This document shows positions 55,859-64,000 of a stretch of DNA of 64,000 nt, piece after piece. Position 1 is the stretch's first letter; every line of letters begins with the position of its first letter. The position numbers and the translations under genes are program-made. Source of the stretch: Bothriochloa decipiens (Eukaryota > Streptophyta > Magnoliopsida > Poales > Poaceae); contig CM041632.1 in assembly GCA_023333625.1 (NCBI GenBank), forward strand, positions 33,679,294 to 33,743,293. Direction: 5' to 3'. The notes beneath the pieces were generated by a model that was not told the origin of the DNA, searched no databases, and saw nothing but the letters and a program-made list of their open reading frames with translations.

Positions 55859-56392
55859 TGTGGGGGTATAGACCCCATATACCCTTACGGCTAGACTTTG
55901 GGCTGCTCGGTACAAGACGACCCAGACCAGAAGACGAAGGCTGGTCCATCATCATCGTGATCGGTGGGTCGGACGACAAGACCGAGCCCGTGGTCTGCTA
56001 CCGACCAGGTCGGTGGGCCACACGGGTGCTGAAGGCTACTTGGCAAGCAAGGAGTCTTAGTCGGTTACATCTAGTCGTGTACTCCAAGGATACGGCTTAA
56101 TGTAACCGACCGTATCGGGAAACCTTAGATATGTAACCTTGCCCCCCACTATATAAGGCGGGCAAGGACCCCCCTAGAATGCATCTATTCATCTCATTGT
56201 ACTCCGGTACTCATCAATATAGCAACTGAGACGCAGGACGTAGGGTATTACGCCTCCGAGCGGCCTGAACCTGGACAAATCCCGGTGCCGTCTTGTGTCT
56301 CACATCCGGATCGAAGGTCTTAGCGAACCCTTCACTACAATCTACTACCTCGAGGTATCCCGTGTTAGACTGCCGATGAGGTTTCATCGATA
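55859..56392 (+). repeat. 5' LTR of element 3
   Basis: 534 bp from TGTGGGGGTATAGACCCC to TTTCATCGATA, the last two bases being TA in place of the usual CA. A TATA box (TATATAAG, 56150-56157) precedes the transcribed part. The partner LTR is not in view, so the left edge is set by the TG start and the break in the preceding GC-rich sequence. Confidence 0.7.
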
Positions 56393-56412
56393 GTGGTGCA
56401 CCAGGTAGGGGT
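56393..56412 (+). other. Primer-binding site of element 3
   Basis: G then TGGTGCACCAGGTAGGGG directly after the LTR. The first ten bases (56394-56403) are a perfect palindrome, and the following GGTAGGGG is shared with the PBS region of element 2. Confidence 0.7.
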
Positions 56413-56429
56413 GCGCGATTAGATCTTTA

Positions 56430-59400
56430 GGCGATCCAGATGGTTTTGTTCCCTGCTTCCATGGACTTTGAGGTGGGCGTCTCCCTCACCATCGGTTCAT
56501 TCATGTGGACCACCGACGGGATGGCATCCCTCACATTCACGGGAGCAGTGCAGCCGGTCCCAGCTCTGGTTGCATCACAGTCGGCGCCAACACCGACCGC
56601 ACCGATCACTACTCCGACAACTCCGATCTCGGGGCCGCCCCGGGGTCGTTCGAGCCGCCCATGACGAGGAAGGAGATGATGGCCACGCCAATGGCAAACT
56701 GATGGCTTCCTCACTACCAGAGGAGGCACATCGATAATTCCGACCTCATCAACATGATCGACGGGCACGGGGCAGGTCTGGCTGAGCTCCTCGAGTACGT
56801 GGAGTCTGCTCCTACGCGGCTTCATGAGGAGTACTTAGAGTTCACCCCTGTCCGACCAAGCCGGCGTAATCACACCAACTAGCCACATCGCGCAGATCCA
56901 AATCTGCCCATGGTCGGTGGGCTACCACCTGTCTGTCAGGTCAGCAACGCTCGGTACCAGCAAGGACGTACGAGCCAAGCTGGTGGCCCATGCTGACCAG
57001 ATCCAAATCTGGCTTCGACCCGAGCACCGCTTGCCGACCACAGAAGAGGGCCACCAGCCACGCGCCGTGGCATGCCCCCTAGTATGGAGCGGCGCCGCCA
57101 ATAGCAACCCGCACCCAACCAGGGGCGCCACCAGCAGCACCCTGCGCGTAGTCACCCGCGCCGACCAGATCCAACTCTGGCCGTCGCTCGGGCTCCGCCT
57201 CCAGTTAGGCTAGATGAGTTCATTGACATACACCAGTGCCAGCAAGCACTTACCCACGTCGCTCGACAGGCCTGAGCGGAGTGGAGACAACAGTGCTGGG
57301 CGCAGCAGGAGCAACACACCCCAGGGCAGTCAGATCCCATTGCCCTCGACCAGAGCTGTGAAGCCATCTTCCCACTCGGATTGAACAACACAGCCGCATC
57401 TTACGCGAGGAACCTGCAGGATGCTCCCCGGCGACATGACGATTACTTACTGGACCTAGATCCCAATTTGGTTCTGGTCATGAAAGATCCAAGGCCCATG
57501 ATCGGCATGGTGTCTCTACAGCAGCATCCTTCTGAATCAGGCGTGACGGTCCCCGAAGACAACGCCACGTCTGACTCTCCCTCTTGGCTCAACGGGACAC
57601 CCTCCGTTTCTTTCGACCTCACCGAGTACCTTCTCTTTGATGAAGAGGGTCATGACGTCCAGAGTCGAGTAGACATCGAGGAGAAGGATCCGACCATGTT
57701 GGACGACCAACCCTGCTTCACCAACACAGTGCCAGGCACCCCGAGGACTCCGCTTGGTTTCCACGGTGCCATCTTCGCCATCAGCGTGGATGAGCCTCCC
57801 GTCCCGAATGAGGCAGACAAGGAGAGGCAAGCAAGAGAAGACCGCAACAATGATTGAGAGCGTCGACGCCTCCAGGAGGCACAAGAAGCGAACGCCATCA
57901 ACAATGGTGGCAACGGGGGCAATGGGCCAAATCCCCCGCCACGCCGCCTTCAACGCAATCTCAATGGCGAGTTCAACATTGTCGGCAACCAGATTATCCA
58001 CGAGACTCCCACAGCCAACATCGCTGTGGCCATGGATCGGCTGAGCAACCTTCACCCGAACACACCCGGGGTTGAAGCAATCCGGGACTTTTTGATCACC
58101 GCCGAAGCACAGGTGGTTCAGCTCCGCTCCGCCAGGTCGCTGACCACATTGCATTGATCGCGGCGGTCCCGACGCAGCCGTCGTCGCCAGCCTGCGGAAA
58201 CCAGCAGTGACAATGAGTCCAATCATGGAGGCCCACCTCTTGAGCAGCCCCAACGGGACGATGCCAATGAAGCTCCACGAGAGGTGCCACGCAACGACGA
58301 GCGCCAACGTGGCAATCGCCAGTGAGCCAATAGGCAGCAGCCCAACCGACGTGTCGAGCGCAACCAGGAAGTCGAGCAACCCCAAGATCACAACCTCCGT
58401 GATCATCTTGATGAACAGTACCATGCTCGGTGACACTTGAATGGACCAGCCCCGTTCTCAGAGGAACTCAAAGCCATCTTTTGGCCAAAGAACTTCCAGA
58501 TCGGAGACATCAAGATGTACGATGGGCGAGATGATCCTGAGCACTGGATCATGCTGTACGAAGTAGCGGTCTTAGCGGTAGGAGGCGACCAGTACATCAT
58601 GGCAAACTACCTTCCAGTAGTCCTGAGCAACGTTGCTACCTCCTGGCTACTCCGTTAGCATGCCGGCAGCATCCACAGCTGACCCCAGCTCAGGCAGATG
58701 TTCATCGACAACTTCAAGCCCACCTATGTGCAGCCGAACACCAAGTATATGTTGGCACAAGTCCAGCATCGTCCATGAGAATTACTGTGATAGTACTTCT
58801 GGCAGTTCTCCAACTCATGGAACCATGTGGTCGATGTTACCTCGATGGAAGGGGTCGACCTTTTTGTCACCGGTTTAGTTCAACCACGTGGCCTGGACCT
58901 GAAGGAGTTGCTCCTCGAGCAACCGAGAACCATGGAAGATCTCCTCTCCACCACCCACAAGTTCGTTCATCTCGATGACGGGCTGAATGAGCGGGACCCC
59001 ATTCCCCTAAACTGCAACTACCACTGCGATGATGACCACGACCGTGATAGCAGCCATGACCGCATGCCAGATCTGTGGAACGATCACCGCAACCGACGGG
59101 ACAACCATGAGCCTGACCACCGCGGTGACGATCACCTGTTCAAGCGACGTGGTCAGGACGGCTACAACGGTGGTCGTCGTAACCGCAATGACCCCTTCAT
59201 CAACGTGGTAAAGGGCCAGAAGAGGACGAACGATGAAGAATTTGACAAGGTCCATAGTCAAGATTGTCCCCATCATCCTGGCAAGGGCACACACTGGGCG
59301 AGTGCAAAGTCCTGATGGAGGCGCTGGACAGGACGACCAACTAGAAGCCGCATCCGGCCCCCAAGGACAAGGGCAAAAGCCCCACCCAGCAAGAAAATCT

Positions 59401-59445
59401 TGATGAAGAGGAAGCTCAAGACGCCAACCCATGGCATGCCTACAG
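56430..59445 (+). pseudogene. gag of element 3, decayed
   Basis: The clearest part is the retrotransposon-gag core at about 58440-58660: FSEELKAIFWPKNF, KMYDGRDDPEHWIMLYE, then GDQYIMANYLPVVLSNVATSWLL. Downstream, MFIDNFKPTYVQPNTKYML continues the domain, followed by a basic, Asp/His/Arg-rich tail (about 58980-59290). Upstream (56430-58430) the frame is acidic and Pro/Thr-rich, with an open stretch at 57381-57857. TAG, TGA and frame changes occur throughout (for example 58657-58659). Confidence 0.7.
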
Positions 59446-59449
59446 GGAT

Positions 59450-60267
59450 CCCGTGAAGAACGTCACTGTCGTCATCTTTGGTGGCAAAGTCAGGCTGGAG
59501 AACACCCATGATAAGAATCTGCTGGCACGAGCCATCGTGGCTATCCAGGAGGCTGACAGTTCTGTTGCAGATGTGAAGGTGCCCGCCTGGTCCGAGCATC
59601 CCATAACGTTTAGCCACAGTGATATGTGGGCCAAAATCCCCGATGCCGATCGATTCTCGCTGGTCCTCGACCCAGTGATAGATAGTGTCCGGTTTGAGAA
59701 AGTGCTCGTCGACGGTGGCAGCTCCCTGAACATCCTGTTCTTCCCCATCTTCAAGGAGCTAGGGTTGGGTTTCAAAGACCTCAAGCCCAACAATTGTCCT
59801 TTCTGGGGCGTCATGCTGGGGAAACCTTCATACCCCCTCGGGTAAGTCATGCTGCCCGTCCAGTTCGAGACCAAGCAACACTTCCGCATCGACCAGATTA
59901 CCTTCATCGTGGCCGACTTCGAGGGCATATACCATGCTATCCTTGGCTGACCCGGGATCGCCAAGTTCATGGGGTACCTTTTGCTGAAGATCCTGACTAA
60001 GCAGGGTGTCCTGTCCCTACGCGGCAATATCTTCACAGCGTGTGTGTGCGAATCTGAGGCCTACGCAGCCATGGAGGTCGTGGAGTTGAAGCACGCCATG
60101 GAGCACACCGACCTGGGTATCAAGGAGACGCCCCCATGGAACTTGAGGTTCTAGTCAGCTCTGTGCGGCAGCCTTCCAACAAGGCCAAGTAGCATAAGCT
60201 GATCCAGCTCGATTCGAATGATCCCTTGAAGACCACCAAGATCGGGGCTACCCTTCCTCCCAAATAG
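59450..60267 (+). pseudogene. Protease region of element 3, ending at an in-frame TAG
   Basis: VRFEKVLVDGGSSLNILFF (about 59688-59745) is the aspartic protease active-site loop. TFSHSDMWAKIPDADRF precedes it, and QFETKQHFRIDQITFIVADF lies downstream (about 59860-59925). Stops at 59843-59845, 59948-59950 and elsewhere break the frame. The region ends at TAG 60265-60267 in AAATAGGAAG, the same junction and the same 10-mer as in elements 1 and 2. Confidence 0.7.
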
Positions 60268-63047
60268 GAAGATGCGCTCGTCCAGTTCCTTCAAGAGCAC
60301 ATCAGTGTGTTCGCGTGGAAACCTGTCGACATGCCAGGTGTCCCGAGGGAAAAGGCCGAGCACTACCTTGATGTCTCAAAGACTGCTAAACCCATCAAGC
60401 AGAAGATGCGTCGGTTTGCTAGTGACCGCAAGGAAGTTATTAGGGTAGAAGTGGCCAAGCTCCTGGCAGCTGGCTTCATCAAAGAAGTGTATCACCTGTA
60501 GTGGTCAGCCAACCCGGTCCTTGTACTCAAAAAGAATAAAGAATGGAGAATGTGCGTTGATTACACTGATCTCAACAAACACTACCCTAAATAGGCTTTC
60601 AATCTCCCTCGAATCGACGAGGTCGTAGATTCTACCGTAGGTTGCGAGCTGCTATCCTTCTTAGATTGCTATTTAGGCTACCATCAAATAGCCCTCAAGT
60701 TGGAGGACCAGGAAAAGACTGCCTTCATCACCCCCTTTGGTGCTTTCTGCTACACGACCATGTCGTTTGGCCTCAAGAACGCCGGAGTGACTTACCAACG
60801 GGCTATCCAAGCCTATCTTGAGCACAAAATCACTGCCGACCACGTCGAGGCGTATGTCGATGATGTGGTGGTGAAGACCGGAGATTCCCATACATTGGTT
60901 GATAACCTCCAGCGGACTTTTTTGGCCCTCAACAATTTTTGGTGGAAGCTGAACCCCAACAAGTGCATCTTTGGCGTCCCTTCCGGAATGTCGTCAGCTA
61001 GGACGGCATACGCCCAAATCCTGAGAAGGTTCAGATCGTGCTAGATCTGCAACCACCATGAAACATCAAAGATATCCAGAAACTCATCGGATGCATGGCG
61101 GCCCTGAGCCGCTACATCTCCCGCATGGGCAAAAAAGGGCTCCCCTTCTTCAAGCTACTCAAAGCTAAGGAGAAATTCAAATGGACAGAGGAGGCCAACA
61201 AGGCTTTCAGACAGCTCAAGGAGTACCTGGAAACTCCCCCAGTACTCACGGTGCCACAAGAAGGCGAGGAGCTTCTCCTCTACATTGCTGCCACAACCAA
61301 CGTGGTCGGCACCATGATGGTGGTTGAGCGCCAAGAACCCGGGCATGTCTACAGGGTGCAGCGCCCAGTATACTACGTTAGTGAGTTTCTTAATAAGACC
61401 AAGCAGTGATACAACCATGTGCAGAAACTGCTGTACGCATTCTTGATCACCAAACGGAAGCTCCTCCATTAATTCCAAGCCTACAAGATCACAGTGGTTA
61501 CAGAAGCTGCACTCGGGGACATACTCCGCAACAGAGATGCTAGTGGCCGTATTGTCAAATACGCGTTAGAACTCTCCGAGTTCATGTTGAACTTTCACAG
61601 TCGCAATACTATGAAGTCTCAGGCCCTAGTAGATTTCATTGTGGAGTGGTCAGACCTTAGCTTGCCCCTGGCCGGTACTTCTCCCGACCACTGGAAGATG
61701 TATTTTGATGGTTTCTTGAACATCGATGGCGCCGGGGCAGGAGTGTATTTCATCTCTCCATCCAAGGACACACTCCGCTACATCTTGCGCATACATTTTA
61801 AGGCGTCGAACAATGTGGCCGAGTATGAAGCCGCCCTACATGGCCTCTGTATTGCAGTCGAGCGGCATTAAATGGCTTCTGGTGTATGGAGATTCTGCTC
61901 TTGTCATCCATCAGGTCAACAAAGACTAGGATGTGGTCACAAAAAGATGGATGCCTACGTTGCCAAAATTCGCAAGCTGGAGAACAAGTTCTATGGACTG
62001 GAATTCATGCACATTCCACGTGCCGAGGACGTAGGTGACAAAGAACTATCCAAACTCAGATCGTCCCGAGCCAAGGTACCACTCGGTGTTTTCGTTCAAG
62101 ACTTGCTTAAGCCTTTGATCCCTGATCAGGCTTACGAAGCGTCCACGTCCAGCAGTTACCGATCAACTCGTAGCAACGCTCAGAGGTGAAGCAGCGGAGG
62201 TAGAAGATAGCTACCTCGGCCAGCAGGAATTTGACAGCGGTAATAAGCAGCCGCCTGGTGATGAACCAGCTGAGCAGGCAGCGCCTCCCCAGCCCGACTG
62301 GAGAGAGCCCTTTGTCAGATACCTGAATGACCACCTTGTTCCGGAGGACAAGATTGAAGCCCAATAGCTGGACCGCAGAGCCTGTGCCTATCTCATGGTT
62401 AACGGCGAGCTAATGCGCAAGGCCCCAAGGTCCCTAATTTAACAGAAATGCATCACCCGAGCAAAGGGTTTGGCGCTTCTAAAGGATATTCATGAGGGCA
62501 CCTGTGGTAACCATGCAGCATCCCGGACGCTAGTCGACAAAGCTTACTGAGCAGGGTTCTACTGGCCGACAGCTGTCTCTGACGCTGAAGAGTATGTGCG
62601 CTGGTGCAAAAATTGTCAGATTTCACCAAACAGATACATGTTCCTGCGCATGAACTCTAGACCATCCTAGTCGCTTGGCCATTCTCATGCTAGGGACTTG
62701 ACATGATCGGTCCTTTCAAGAAGGCTCCTAGCAGACACACATGTGTTGCTGTGCTCATTGATAACTTTTCCAAATGGATCGAGTACAAAGCCGTCAAGAA
62801 AACTGAGAAGGCGATAGAGTTCCTCGATGATGTTATCCACCGGTTTGGTATACCCAACATCGTCATTACTGATTTAGGGTCTCAGTTCACCAGCGATGAG
62901 TTTTTTGCCTTCTGTGATGATAATGGCATCAAAGTCAAATACGTGTCCATCACTCATCCTTAGGCAAACAGATAGGTGGAATGAGCTAACGGTATAATTC
63001 TCGATGCTCTCCGCAAGTGGGTATACCGAGATGACAAAGATCTCAAA
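60268..63047 (+). pseudogene. Pol (RT, RNase H, aRNase H, integrase core) of element 3
   Basis: RT opens with a VFAWKPVDMPGVPREKAEH block (60307-60363), then VLVLKKNKEWRMCVDY (about 60515-60565), LSFLDCYLGYHQ, the conserved FITPFGAFCY and AYVDDVVVK (about 60850-60878). The Ty3-type RNase H (about 61270-61470) has lost its first Asp (YIAATTNVV). The second RNase H (MYFDGFLNIDGAGAG, about 61699; NNVAEYEAALHGL) follows, with a frame break near 61870. Integrase shows HEGTCGNHAASRTLV and WCKNCQ (zinc-binding), then IGPFKKA, VITDLGSQF and a VEWANG-type site broken by stops (62963-62985). The frame ends at 63047, where an LTR is inserted. Many stops are TAG where CAG is expected. Confidence 0.82.
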
Positions 63048-63344
63048 TGTAACAACCCTGGAAATCCGGTCTCTGGAAATACGGGCTTTCAAAAATTTTT
63101 CTAAAGTTTATCAGTGAATGGTGGATGTCATATAGGAAACCCGCCAATAGTTGCACAAATAGCACCTGACGATAGCCCGAGCATTGCATTTAAATAACCA
63201 GAGTTTGATTCGCCTCTTATTCGATTTTATGTGATGTTAATAAAAATCGAATAACCTTTTATATGTATGTATACATATATGCCTGCTACCGAACCCCCCT
63301 GCGCTGGCTAGCTCGTCCGCGCGCTCGACCGCCGGCCTGCTGCG

Positions 63345-63430
63345 AGCTCGAGGCCCAGCTCGACCGCCTGCCTGAGCTCGAGGCCCAGCTCGACCGCCTG
63401 CCCGAGCTCGAGGCCCGGCTCGGCCTGCTG
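63345..63430. repeat. 30-bp tandem repeat (GAGCTCGAGGCCC-type) in the LTR leader
   Basis: Three head-to-tail copies of a 30-bp unit GAGCTCGAGGCCCAGCTC... with few changes. Because 30 is a multiple of 3 the frame stays open and reads ELEAQLDRLP per unit on the plus strand. There is no sign that it is translated. Confidence 0.8.
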
Positions 63431-63779
63431 CGCTGCCGCCTGCCCGCTCGCTCGCGCGCTCGCCCGACCGGCCTGCCTCGAGAGTCGGCCCAGTCGCGCT
63501 CGACGCGCTGCCGCGTCCCGACACCCGCTCGCGCGCGCGCTCGCTCGCGCGCTGCCGCGGCCCAGTTAACCAGGATGGCCCAACATGGGCCTGTCTCCGC
63601 CGCTCGCCGCCCCGTCCCGCTGACGCGTGGGACCGAGCTGTCAACTCCTTCCTTTTACCACTTCTGTCGACCGCGCGTCGCGTCCGACGCACCATTTTTT
63701 GCACCGCGCGCCTCCGCCGTCCGCCCGAGTATGGCCGCGTCCCGCGCCGTCCATCTAACCGTCTGCTTGCGCCGCGCTT

Positions 63780-63789
63780 NNNNNNNNNN
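63780..63789. other. Assembly gap (10 N)
   Basis: Ten undetermined bases in the GC-rich part of the last LTR. Any frame drawn across it is not reliable. Confidence 1.
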
Positions 63790-64000
63790 GTCTCGTTCCT
63801 ACGCTCAGGCTTCTTTGTGGAGATTTTATTGTACTTTCGCCTTTTGCAGCTGTTCCAGAGGCTGCTGCTACTCTGATGATTCCGCCAGTGTGGCGATGAA
63901 TTATTTATGTAATTCCCCCTAATTGTAATCTTTTGTACGATGTATGGATCCTGTATCGACTATTGCGAGATAATGAGATGGTTTGAAGCTTCAAACTATT

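Larger units (their letters stand above)
55859..63047 (+). mobile_element. Ty3/Gypsy Tat-lineage retrotransposon (element 3), truncated in integrase
   Basis: 5' LTR (55859-56392), PBS (56393-56412), gag, protease, RT, RNase H, archaeal-type RNase H and the integrase core lie in order on the plus strand. It is a different family from elements 1 and 2: the LTR is only 534 bp and gag is unlike theirs. Integrase stops at DALRKWVYRDDKDLK, where another LTR begins at 63048. The 3' half (antisense region, 3' LTR) is therefore beyond the window or lost. Many TAG and TGA stops show that this copy is dead. Confidence 0.88.
63048..64000 (+). mobile_element. LTR of another retrotransposon inserted in element 3 (runs off the window)
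   Basis: It starts TGTAACAACCCTGGAAATCC immediately after the broken integrase. The 5 bases before it (TCAAA, 63043-63047) should be repeated at its far end. A TATA-like run (TTTTATATGTATG, about 63256) precedes a GC-rich transcribed part with a tandem repeat (63345-63430). The right end, any coding region and hence the family are not visible. It resembles the two TGTAACACC-type LTRs at 50544 and 51358 in start and overall organisation. Confidence 0.6.

Noticed and set aside
57537..58436. Minus-strand open frame of 299 codons in element 3
   Set aside because: It lies opposite decayed gag and has no similarity to the antisense ORFs of elements 1 and 2, which sit at the other end of the element.

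Overview
The window looks like nuclear DNA of a grass, most likely a panicoid (maize/sorghum/sugarcane/Miscanthus type). It holds one ordinary split plant gene in a sea of nested LTR retrotransposons and small TIR elements. The GTPase exons read like grass RHD3 orthologues, and the repeats are typical grass families (Tat-lineage Ty3 with an antisense ORF, SIRE-like Copia LTRs, Stowaway). A run of 10 Ns at 63780 indicates a draft assembly. All family names come from recognising sequence by eye; no database was searched.

Layout. 1-12405: degenerate plus-strand Tat-lineage Ty3 element ('element 1', 5' end outside the window), with a Copia-like solo LTR in its gag (1192-2522), an antisense ORF remnant and its 3' LTR (11234-12405). 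It sits in a Myb/SANT-like fragment probably derived from a PIF/Harbinger element (12413-14019). 15343-23050: the host gene, an RHD3/atlastin-type ER-fusion GTPase with 22 coding exons (16627-22643, 809 aa), including two GC-AG introns and a Stowaway MITE in intron 13. 23381-32385: small TIR elements, a three-copy repeat family, GC-rich low-identity stretches, and a candidate two-exon cysteine-rich secreted peptide gene (29553-29924).

32910-50198: a solo LTR of SIRE-like Copia type (minus strand, ACAGT target duplication), split by a complete 14.8-kb Tat-lineage element on the minus strand ('element 2', 33510-48270, CTCCA duplication). Element 2 has both LTRs, a PBS, a polypurine tract, gag-PR-RT-RH-aRNH-INT in one frame, and on the opposite strand an intron-containing antisense ORF with its own TATA box. 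50285-55858: an aRNase H fragment, then an LTR beginning like TGTAACACC, interrupted by a 4.2-kb solo LTR (51358-55583). 55859-63047: a third Tat-lineage element ('element 3', plus strand), cut in its integrase at 63048 by another TGTAACA-type LTR that runs off the window.

How the parts work together. In elements 1 and 2 the sense strand encodes Gag and Pol, and the opposite strand between integrase and the 3' LTR encodes a PF04195-like coiled-coil protein transcribed towards pol. All three Tat elements carry a UAG at the same place between protease and reverse transcriptase. Two of them share a UGA near the integrase C terminus. The two visible primer-binding sites are both perfect 10-bp palindromes. 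The host GTPase gene appears intact.
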